Shown here one piece after another: positions 7,385 to 13,401 of a stretch of DNA of 13,401 nt. This DNA comes from Saprospiraceae bacterium UBA7687 (GTDB lineage Bacteria; Bacteroidota; Bacteroidia; Chitinophagales; Saprospiraceae). Under the pieces are notes generated by a model. It searched no databases. It saw only the letters and a program-made list of their open reading frames with translations, and was not told where the DNA came from. The DNA is taken from contig DLGT01000016.1 of assembly GCA_002482845.1 (NCBI GenBank), forward strand, positions 156 to 13,556, written 5' to 3'. The position numbers and the translations under genes were made by a program. How positions within the stretch are numbered: the stretch's first letter is position 1; every line of letters starts with the position of its first letter.

Positions 7385-8788
7385 TTAATGTTTTAAGTTT
7401 AAGTTATTTTTAATTAATTCTAGATCTGATATTTTTTGACATTCTTCAGCTGCATTATTTATAATTTTTAAGAATTCTTCATCTTTTTGTAGATGGTTAA
7501 ATTTTAAAAGCGCATTTTTTAAAAAATAGTAATTTACATTTGCCATTTCCACTGATCGCATATTATTAAGAATCAATAACATTTTTTTTAATTCTATATT
7601 GTCCGATTGGCTTGGATTCATTAGTATTTCATTAGCGTTATGGTTTTTTCTTGCGTCTATAATCTTCTGAAATGTACTCGAAATCATATTTAAAGCGACG
7701 AAATCCGATGGTTGTTCTGACAATAGCTCTAAGGCTTTTAACATACACTTACCTGAATCTCCAAATTCACTTTCAAAGAGGAGTAACTCATATTTTATAT
7801 TTTGTTTAATTAATTTTAATTGAGGGTCTGTGGTAAAATTGCTTTGGTAAAATTTTTCAAACTTTAATGCTTGTATCCTTTTTAAACAATCAGGGTGTGT
7901 TTTGAGGGAGTCTGAGTTCCAATCATCATTTTTATTTGGTTCAGAAATAAACATTTGTTTTGGCTCGCTCTTCCAACTTTCTTTAAATCGGTATTCTTCA
8001 AAATTAAAAATGGAATCGATATTTATATTTGTTTCAATATGTACTTTGTCAATGGTATCTAATAAATATAATACATTTTTTGCAGCTATAGGATTGTACT
8101 TTGTATTCATAAGAAACGATAATCCTAGACTATCTGCTTGATATTCGTGTCCTCTGACATGTTTTCTGGAGTCGTACATAAAACCTTTAAAAAGCGAAGT
8201 ACCTTTAGAATGAGTACCGTATTCAGACTTTTTAATCGCTTTAATTTTTTCTTTAGTTTCTTTAGATTTAAGCTTATTGAGACTTCTTATATAACTCATA
8301 TCTACATGTTCAAAATAGTAATGAGCCAATTCATGACATATAATGAAAGCCAATTCATCATCATGAGTTAATTTGTCAACCAACGCTATATTGACTATAA
8401 TGACACCATCACCAATGTAACTTGCATTTGGCCAATTATACCTTGAGATTAAAAACCTAATTTTATCTTTTTGTAATGTTGGGTTGTTAATTATAATCTC
8501 ATCCAAAATCCTATGGAAATATGAATCAACCATTTTATCAAAATAAAAGTGACCCGCTTCGATTTTGTTGATTAACTCCTGATGCCTCTCAGTTATATGA
8601 ACTTTTAAATCACTTTTATATTTGTAATCCTTATATTGGGTCAATGTTTGGCTTTTACTTTGATCCAAAAATGTATTCCATTCTGCCAGCTCTTTCGACT
8701 TATTACAATAAGGTTTAAAGCGATTTTGTCCATCAATTTTATCTAAAAAACAAAGAGAAGTGAAAATTATTAAGAAGTATATTTTCAT
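7385..8788 (-). CDS. Secreted M48-family zinc metallopeptidase
   Basis: A 467-residue protein. The signal peptide is about residues 1-20 (IYFLIIFTSLCFL core, IDGQ). The zinc site is complete: HELAH at 152-156 (ligands H152 and H156, general base E153), preceded by the DDELAFIIC helix, with a downstream glutamate ligand in HEYQADS (E215, D219). THPDCLKRIQAL (297-308) is the conserved HP...RI segment of M48 proteins. The region before the zinc helix (IGDGVIIVNIALVDKL) is the edge strand expected in this family. The C-terminal 150 residues are helical and could hold TPR-like helices, but no repeat is clear. M48 proteins of this soluble type (BepA/YfgC-like) act in envelope quality control. Here it lacks a T9SS domain and is probably periplasmic. 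It leads a two-gene unit with the 506-residue protein (3-nt gap), sitting inside a run of LRR genes; a role in maturing or clearing the LRR surface proteins is speculation. Confidence 0.92.
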   Translation of the reverse strand: MKIYFLIIFTSLCFLDKIDGQNRFKPYCNKSKELAEWNTFLDQSKSQTLTQYKDYKYKSDLKVHITERHQELINKIEAGHFYFDKMVDSYFHRILDEIIINNPTLQKDKIRFLISRYNWPNASYIGDGVIIVNIALVDKLTHDDELAFIICHELAHYYFEHVDMSYIRSLNKLKSKETKEKIKAIKKSEYGTHSKGTSLFKGFMYDSRKHVRGHEYQADSLGLSFLMNTKYNPIAAKNVLYLLDTIDKVHIETNINIDSIFNFEEYRFKESWKSEPKQMFISEPNKNDDWNSDSLKTHPDCLKRIQALKFEKFYQSNFTTDPQLKLIKQNIKYELLLFESEFGDSGKCMLKALELLSEQPSDFVALNMISSTFQKIIDARKNHNANEILMNPSQSDNIELKKMLLILNNMRSVEMANVNYYFLKNALLKFNHLQKDEEFLKIINNAAEECQKISDLELIKNNLNLKH

Positions 8789-8943
8789 TTGTTTACTTTT
8801 ATTTGATTTTTTATGTCGATTTCATGTTTTTTTTGACATAATTAAGGCGTTACAAATTTGATGCAAAATATAAAAATTAATTAAATAAAGGAATACAGAA
8901 ATAAAAATTAATTTATCTCATAATTAAAACTAGCCAATCTTTT
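8789..8943 (-). promoter_or_regulatory. 155-bp intergenic region, possible promoter for the M48 peptidase gene
   Basis: This is the largest gap in the minus-strand run and so the likeliest place for an internal promoter or terminator. On the minus strand TATATTTTG (8872-8864) resembles the TAnnTTTG -7 box but with one extra spacer base, and CAAATTTG (7 of 8) lies just downstream of it; neither has a TTG at -33. A 7-bp inverted repeat, TTATGTC (8811-8817) and GACATAA (8835-8841), sits in the presumed leader. AT-rich tracts near 8871-8890 and 8900-8915 could pair, but no GC-containing terminator stem with a U-tract is visible. Confidence 0.3.
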
Positions 8944-9894
8944 TTACATCTTCACAAACTTAACAAGACCCACTCTTTCTCCATCCTTCAATCTAATAAA
9001 ATAAGTCCCACTTTCTAATCCACACACATCCATAGATGAAGTATCTAAAGATATTGATCTGATAATCCTTCCTGAAATGTCATATATGTCTGCTTTGGTC
9101 CAATGTTCATTTGTGTCTAGGTATAAAATATCAGAAACAGGATTTGGGTAGATATTAACTTCTTGGAAAAAATCCGTGGTATTTGTAACACTGCATTCCG
9201 AATTTACTTCGCAGTTTTGTCCGTTTTCAATAGCCATATTTTTTATTTCGGTGATTCTATCTTCGTCACAGCAGATATAACTTAGTTCTGGATTTTCTTG
9301 AAAAAGTAGGGTGTGGTTAAGCTTTGCTTCTTTGAGATATAAAGCAGTCAAGTGATTTTTATAACAACGTAAAGTCTTTAAATTCGCTAATTCTTGTACA
9401 TCTAAGTTAATTAGTTGATTAGTATTACAATCTAAAGTTTTCAAGTTCACTAGCCCTTTTACATTTATTGTCGTCAATAAATTATTATTGCAATAAACAT
9501 ATTCTAAGTTTTCCAATTCCTGAATATTTAAGCTTGACAGTTGATTTGTTCCACACGATAAAAAAGTTAAACTTGACAATTCTTGTAAATTCAGAGTTAT
9601 AATTTCGTTTTGTAAACAATAAAGTCTTTCCAAATTTTTGAAATTACCAATCCCTTCCAAACTAGAAATCTGTTTATTTGAAAGGTCTAGACTAATAATT
9701 TTCAAAGCCTCTTCAATGTCAATCTCCCCATCATCATTCAAATCTGCATCAGAATCAAAACTACCATTTCCATCCGTATCTGCGCAAATCGTATTCACCA
9801 GCGCATCCTTAAATCTAGCATCGGGAAAATTTATAATCTGACCATAACCGACAAAACAAAAAGTCAAAAAAGAAAACAATAATACACATCTCAT
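8944..9894 (-). CDS. T9SS-exported leucine-rich-repeat surface protein, 5 repeats
   Basis: A 316-residue protein and the smallest, probably most basic, member of the family. The signal peptide is about residues 1-19 (LLFSFLTFCFVGYGQ). The N-cap has INFPDARFKD and an EF-hand loop at 51-62 (D51, N53, D55, G56, E57, D59, E62). Residues 88-192 are exactly five 21-residue LRRs, all with Cys at position 6. The C-cap (YICC...C...C) covers about 206-234, followed by a short Thr-rich linker. The type A T9SS domain spans about 245-316 (IYPNPV, LESGTYFIRL, KFVKM). C-cap and linker are nearly identical in DNA to those of the 421-residue paralogue, whereas their sorting domains differ at 16 of 72 residues. 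It begins 47 nt after the 936-residue paralogue and is followed by the 155-bp gap. It should be an outer-surface protein; the ligand is unknown. Confidence 0.92.
   Translation of the reverse strand: MRCVLLFSFLTFCFVGYGQIINFPDARFKDALVNTICADTDGNGSFDSDADLNDDGEIDIEEALKIISLDLSNKQISSLEGIGNFKNLERLYCLQNEIITLNLQELSSLTFLSCGTNQLSSLNIQELENLEYVYCNNNLLTTINVKGLVNLKTLDCNTNQLINLDVQELANLKTLRCYKNHLTALYLKEAKLNHTLLFQENPELSYICCDEDRITEIKNMAIENGQNCEVNSECSVTNTTDFFQEVNIYPNPVSDILYLDTNEHWTKADIYDISGRIIRSISLDTSSMDVCGLESGTYFIRLKDGERVGLVKFVKM
9319..9633 (-). repeat. Five tandem 63-bp LRR-coding units
   Basis: Codons 88-192 form five exact 63-bp units between the shared N-cap and C-cap sequences. The start codon offset (residue 88) and the 17-residue segment from the last repeat to YICC are the same as in the 10- and 20-repeat genes. 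Confidence 0.93.
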
Positions 9895-9921
9895 ATCTAA
9901 ACATTATACGATTCAACAATT
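9895..9921 (-). repeat. 27-bp conserved leader element, copy 2 (upstream of the 5-repeat LRR gene)
   Basis: Matches the leaders at 4494-4520 (2 mismatches) and 12753-12779. Its distal end is expanded into a tandem 8-bp repeat: CAACAATT at 9914-9921, CAACAATT at 9922-9929 and AAACAATT at 9930-9937. This makes the gap 47 nt rather than 31-39 nt, and the tract is a possible slippage site. Confidence 0.6.
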
Positions 9922-9941
9922 CAACAATTAAACAATTAAAG

Positions 9942-10559
9942 TTACATCTTCACAAACTTAACAAGTCCAACCTTCTCTCCATCCTTCAACCTAATAAAAT
10001 AAGTCCCACTTTCTAATCCACTCACATCCATGGATGAACTATCTAAAGATATTGATCTCATTATCCTTCCAGCAATATCAAATATCTCAGCTTTGGTCCA
10101 GTTTTCATTTGTATCTAGATATAAATTGTCAGAAACTGGATTTGGGTAGACATTAACTTCTGTGGTGATATCTTTGGTAAAAACTGGGAAAGCTACAGTC
10201 GTCTGCGCTTCATTGGTGCGTATCGGGAAGTTATAATCAAAATAGATGTCTGCAAGGTTTTTGAGAGAGTCACTAAGGACTAAACTCGGTAAGGTCTTAA
10301 TCTTAAAGGCGATGTAACCGTCATTATTGGCATCATCGAATGGTAGTTGGATATTTTCAAAGATGAACTCTACTTTATTTCCTTCTATACGGGTATATAC
10401 TTCATGGCTGGCATCTGTGATTTTTAGTGTGCTGATGTCGAATGTTTTGGTATCTATGATATCTTTGACTACCACATTTTCAGCGGCAAAGTTGCCTGTA
10501 TTTTCAAAGCGGATGAGATAGTCCACGTACTCGCCTACCATATCAGGTTTTACACGATC
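9942..10559 (-). repeat. 618-bp direct repeat, copy A (partner 12784-13401)
   Basis: The DUF7619-T9SS 3' part of the 936-residue gene aligns without gaps to 12784-13401 at a constant offset of 2842 bp. By hand count the upstream 396 bp (10164-10559 against 13006-13401) differ at about 37 positions, with only two amino-acid changes; the sorting-domain part (73 residues) carries 12 amino-acid changes. The repeat lies in direct orientation flanking the whole 936-residue gene. Confidence 0.9.
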
Positions 10560-12752
10560 ACCTTGGAGACATGTTTTGTCATTTGGATCGTAAGAACCGA
10601 CGACGGTATTCTCTAGTGTGAAGATATTGTCTAGGATAGAAGCTGTGAGATATATCTTATCACCTGCATTTACAGCTGGAGTATCTGTCGGTCTATTGAC
10701 TTTTAATGTAACGGTGATTTCTCTTTTTTCGAAGGGTAGGAGATTGTTAAAATTCCACTTTATGATGCCATCTGCTACTTGGTCAGCCGTCTGTGTTGCT
10801 GAGATATAATCCAATAATGTCTCATCATATGTAAAATTGAGCGTACCGCTTTCTATTTGATTGCCAGCATTTTCCCATACAATTTTGTATTGAGCTTCAA
10901 ATCCTGGTCTGGCTGGTGGTGTGAGTGGAATGACGGTGATGTTGGTTTGTCGGAAGATATTTTTGGGTGTGATGCAGAAGTTTTGGGTGATGGTGTCGGA
11001 AGTAGATGGGAAAGTTATTGTATATGTAGAAGGTGTTACTTCGAAATGGTTTGGATGTTCTAAAATTGGTGTTATGGTATGGATGCCATTTTGAACTGGA
11101 ATCGAATATTTACCGGTTGAGTTTGAAACAAAAAACCCTGAAATGCTTCCCTTTGTAATATAATATTTGATGTTTGGAACTTTAATATCTTGATTTTCGC
11201 ATCCATTCAAATTTTCATCATATTTATTCTCACCGTTTATTAAATAAAACTTACCTCCAGGGGTGAAAGTACAATATGAATTAACTTCGCAGTTTTGACC
11301 ATTTGAAATTGACATATTTTTTATCTCTGAAATATTATTTTCATTACAACAAATATACTCCAAATTTGGATTGTTGTGAAAGGATAGGAATTGTTGATTT
11401 ATTTTAGGCCCTTTTATATCCAATGAAACTAAAGCGCCATGTGAGCAGTTTAATTCTGATAGATTTGGTAAGTTTTTTAATGTTAAACTAATTAATGAAT
11501 TGTTGTAGCTACAATCTAAAGCCGATAATGAATGTAAATCTTTTAGTTCTAGTGTAATTAATTCTAATGATGAACAGTCCAACGTTTTTAGCTTGGGCAA
11601 ATTGATTATTGTTAGTGTATTTAATACATCTAATGAGTTTCGGTTAAATGTCAATAAAGGTAAATCTTTCAAGAATAGAGTACGTAAATTTGTCCCTGTA
11701 TAGTACAGTTTGTATAGTTTGGGCAAATTCGTTAAAGTCAGACTATTTAATGAACGGTTGTAGCTACAATCTAAAGACGATAATACAGGTAAATCCCTCA
11801 GGTCCAAATTAATTAACTTTGAAGACGAACAATAAATCTCGGATAGCTTAGGTAAATTTGTTAATGTTAATGTTTTTAAAGAATCATTAGAGTCACAAAA
11901 TAATAAATTAACAGATGGTAAATCTTTCAGGTGGAGAGAAACTAAACCCGAAAATCTGCAATCCAATTCAGTGAGTTTGGGCAAATTTGTTAGTAATAAA
12001 TTAATTAATGTTATATTTGAGCTACAATTTAAGGTCAACAATGAAGGTAAATTTTTCAGGTCCAATGAAATTAACCTCGAAAAGCTGCAGTTAAGATTTA
12101 ATAGTTTAGACAAATTTGATAATGTTAAACTTGTTAATGATGTATTACTGCCACATTGTATAGTCAATAGAGAAGGTAAATCTTTCAGCGCTAATGAAAT
12201 AATACCAGAATTGTTACAGAATAGTTGTGATAGTCTAGGCAAATTTGTTAAAGTTAAATTATTTAAAGAACTATTCCAACTACAATCCAAAGACAATAAA
12301 GATGGTAAATCTTTTAACTCCAATGAAATCAAGCCTGTTGTTCGGCAGTAAAGATTAAACAGCGTTGGTAAATTTGTACATTTTAATGTTTTTAAGGAAC
12401 TATTATTTTGACAACTTAAAGAACCCAATAAAGGAAGATTTTCTAGATTTAAATCAGATATATTATTATGACTACAATCTAAACTAATAATTGATTGAAA
12501 ATAGTTTATTCCTTCTATACTTGTGATGTTTTGATTTCCAACGTTTATTGATTTTGCCATCAAAGCTTCACTGACATCAATCTCTCCATCATTATTTAAA
12601 TCTACATCGTTATCAAGACTCCCATTTCCATCAGTGTCCGCACAAATTGTATTCACCAATGTATTTTTGAAATTTGGATCCGGAAAATTTATAATCTGAC
12701 CATTACCAACAAAACAAAAAGCCAAAAAAGAAAACGCTAATACACTTCTCAT
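9942..12752 (-). CDS. T9SS-exported LRR protein with dimeric 43-residue repeats and DUF7619-like beta domains
   Basis: A 936-residue protein. The signal peptide is about residues 1-19. The N-cap has INFPDPNFKN and an EF-hand loop at 51-62 (D51, N53, D55, G56, E57, D59, E62). Residues 88-451 hold 17 LRRs that alternate strictly: 21-residue units ending LKDLPS and 22-residue units ending LTNLPK. The one exception is at 367-387, where the 22-residue unit is degenerate and one residue short. The C-cap YICC...C...C lies at about 466-494. Residues 500-600 resemble a CNA-B/SdrD-type fold (YDENLNGCENQD, GKYSIPVQNG). Residues 600-860 are DUF11/DUF7619-like beta domains (TNITVIPLTPPARPGF, VGSYDPNDKTCLQGD, YVDYLIRFENTGN, NDGYIAFKIKTL, IYFDYNFPIRTNEA). 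The type A T9SS domain is about 865-936. It is thus the basic LRR plan with a long beta stalk inserted before the sorting domain. Its DUF7619-T9SS end is 93% identical to the next gene upstream, which ends 31 nt before this start. Confidence 0.93.
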   Translation of the reverse strand: MRSVLAFSFLAFCFVGNGQIINFPDPNFKNTLVNTICADTDGNGSLDNDVDLNNDGEIDVSEALMAKSINVGNQNITSIEGINYFQSIISLDCSHNNISDLNLENLPLLGSLSCQNNSSLKTLKCTNLPTLFNLYCRTTGLISLELKDLPSLLSLDCSWNSSLNNLTLTNLPRLSQLFCNNSGIISLALKDLPSLLTIQCGSNTSLTSLTLSNLSKLLNLNCSFSRLISLDLKNLPSLLTLNCSSNITLINLLLTNLPKLTELDCRFSGLVSLHLKDLPSVNLLFCDSNDSLKTLTLTNLPKLSEIYCSSSKLINLDLRDLPVLSSLDCSYNRSLNSLTLTNLPKLYKLYYTGTNLRTLFLKDLPLLTFNRNSLDVLNTLTIINLPKLKTLDCSSLELITLELKDLHSLSALDCSYNNSLISLTLKNLPNLSELNCSHGALVSLDIKGPKINQQFLSFHNNPNLEYICCNENNISEIKNMSISNGQNCEVNSYCTFTPGGKFYLINGENKYDENLNGCENQDIKVPNIKYYITKGSISGFFVSNSTGKYSIPVQNGIHTITPILEHPNHFEVTPSTYTITFPSTSDTITQNFCITPKNIFRQTNITVIPLTPPARPGFEAQYKIVWENAGNQIESGTLNFTYDETLLDYISATQTADQVADGIIKWNFNNLLPFEKREITVTLKVNRPTDTPAVNAGDKIYLTASILDNIFTLENTVVGSYDPNDKTCLQGDRVKPDMVGEYVDYLIRFENTGNFAAENVVVKDIIDTKTFDISTLKITDASHEVYTRIEGNKVEFIFENIQLPFDDANNDGYIAFKIKTLPSLVLSDSLKNLADIYFDYNFPIRTNEAQTTVAFPVFTKDITTEVNVYPNPVSDNLYLDTNENWTKAEIFDIAGRIMRSISLDSSSMDVSGLESGTYFIRLKDGEKVGLVKFVKM
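11400..12491 (-). repeat. 17 LRR-coding units in an alternating 63/66-bp (129-bp) pattern
   Basis: Codons 88-451 are one 21-residue unit followed by eight pairs of 22 + 21 residues. On the plus strand the pair shows as GGTAAATCTTTCAGG-like and GGCAAATTTGTTA-like segments, each recurring every 129 bases (for example near 11793, 11922 and 12051). Only the pair covering codons 367-387 is shortened by 3 bp. Confidence 0.92.
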
Positions 12753-12779
12753 ATCTAAAATTTAAACGATTCAACAATT
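12753..12779 (-). repeat. 27-bp conserved leader element, copy 3 (upstream of the 936-residue LRR gene)
   Basis: Directly abuts the ATG and matches the leaders at 4494-4520 (3 mismatches) and 9895-9921. Together with 4 more bases it makes up the whole 31-nt gap after the stop of the upstream gene, leaving little room for a separate promoter and terminator. Confidence 0.6.
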
Positions 12780-12783
12780 ACAC

Positions 12784-13401
12784 TCAAATCTTCAAAAACT
12801 TAACAATCCCCACCTTCTCTCTATCTTTCAATCTAATAAAATAAGTCCCACTTTCTAATCCACTTACATCCATGTACGAACTATCCAAGATGATAGATCT
12901 AATAATCCTTCCAGCAATATCATAGATGTCTGCTTTGGTCCAGTTTTCATTTGTGTCTAGGTACAAGATGTCAGAAACGGGATTAGGATAGATGTTAACT
13001 TCTGATGTGATATCTTTGGTAAAAACAGGGAAAGCCACTGTCGTCTGTGCTTCATTTGTACGTATCGGGAAGTTATAATCAAAATAAATATCTGCTAGAT
13101 TTTTGAGTGAGTCCCCTAGTACTAAACTCGGTAAGGTCTTAATCTTAAAGGCGATGTAACCATCATTATTAGCATCGTCGAATGGTAATTGGATGTTTTC
13201 AAAGATGAATTCTACTTTGTTGCCTTCTATGCGTGTATATACTTCATGGCTGGCATCTGTGATTTTCAGCGTACTGATATCGAATGTTTTGGTATCGATG
13301 ATGTCTTTGACTACGACATTTTCAGCGGCATAGTTGCCAGTATTTTCGAAGCGGATGAGATAGTCCACGTACTCACCTACCATATCAGGTTTTACACGAT
13401 C
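12784..13401 (-). CDS. C-terminal part of a DUF7619-like T9SS-exported protein (5' end beyond the window)
   Basis: The last 205 codons of a gene that enters from the window edge. An ATG at 13381-13383 is internal, because the six codons before it read DRVKPD, as in the intact paralogue (residues 732-737). The visible part is the second half of a DUF7619-like beta domain (YVDYLIRFENTGN, NDGYIAFKIKTL, DYNFPIRTNEA) followed by a complete type A T9SS domain (IYPNPV, GTYFIRL, ending KFLKI). Over these 205 residues it differs from the 936-residue protein at 14 positions with no gap. Whether the missing part also carries LRRs cannot be seen, but the close match suggests it may. It is the first gene visible in the minus-strand run. 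Confidence 0.9.
   Translation of the reverse strand, partial: DRVKPDMVGEYVDYLIRFENTGNYAAENVVVKDIIDTKTFDISTLKITDASHEVYTRIEGNKVEFIFENIQLPFDDANNDGYIAFKIKTLPSLVLGDSLKNLADIYFDYNFPIRTNEAQTTVAFPVFTKDITSEVNIYPNPVSDILYLDTNENWTKADIYDIAGRIIRSIILDSSYMDVSGLESGTYFIRLKDREKVGIVKFLKI

Noticed and set aside
8811..8841. 7-bp inverted repeat with 17-nt loop as a terminator
   Set aside because: The stem is short and AT-rich and lies nearer the start of the peptidase gene than the end of the LRR gene; kept only as a note on the intergenic region.
11590..11660. Frameshift in the 936-residue gene where the repeat loses its LxxLxC pattern
   Set aside because: The frame is intact and flanking repeats continue normally; the unit at codons 367-387 is just degenerate and one codon shorter.
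13381..13383. ATG as the true start of the gene at the right edge
   Set aside because: The frame stays open to the window end and the preceding six codons match the internal sequence of the intact paralogue; the gene is cut by the window.

Overview
The window looks like AT-rich chromosomal DNA from a member of the Bacteroidota, most likely a Saprospirales-type marine or activated-sludge bacterium. Three things point there. Several proteins end in a type A sorting domain of the type IX secretion system (T9SS; IYPNPV...GTYFIRL...KFVKM). The plus-strand gene opens with the AHIVGGDVTY-type domain and closes with a dockerin-like pair of segments (LLLTQRHILGI / DLVHMRKIILGI), both common in that group. 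One promoter candidate fits the Bacteroidota -7 consensus TAnnTTTG. The taxon is inferred; no marker gene is present.

Layout: a single plus-strand gene (154-2835) encodes an 893-residue secreted multidomain protein. It converges on, and overlaps by 4 bp, a run of seven co-oriented minus-strand genes that fills the rest of the window. In transcription order these are: the 3' end of a DUF7619-like/T9SS protein cut by the window edge (12784-13401); a 936-residue LRR + DUF7619-like + T9SS protein (9942-12752); a 316-residue LRR-T9SS protein (8944-9894); a secreted M48-type zinc metallopeptidase (7385-8788); a secreted protein of unknown function, possibly DUF6770 (5861-7381); a 421-residue LRR-T9SS protein (4533-5798); and a 553-residue LRR protein without a sorting domain (2832-4493). 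Gaps between them are 31, 47, 155, 3, 62 and 39 nt, so one or two operons are plausible. No stretch longer than 300 bases lacks a gene. I see no RNA gene, insertion sequence or CRISPR array.

The main feature is the cluster of four paralogous leucine-rich-repeat proteins built to one plan: signal peptide, an N-cap of 87 residues with an EF-hand loop at exactly residues 51-62, a block of repeats, and a C-cap with a CC...C...C pattern; three of the four add a T9SS sorting domain. Repeat number varies while the caps do not. Three proteins have exactly 5, 10 and 20 repeats of 21 residues, with no indels. The fourth has 17 repeats that alternate between 21 and 22 residues, a dimeric 43-residue (129-bp) unit. 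Shared blocks between paralogues (a 118-bp segment with 3 mismatches, a 618-bp gapless direct repeat, and a 27-bp conserved spacer before three of the starts) show that the array grew by duplication and probably still recombines. A reasonable working picture is a cell-surface, probably calcium-stabilised set of LRR binding proteins with variable arrays, with a secreted peptidase and its partner embedded in the set. The ligand is unknown.
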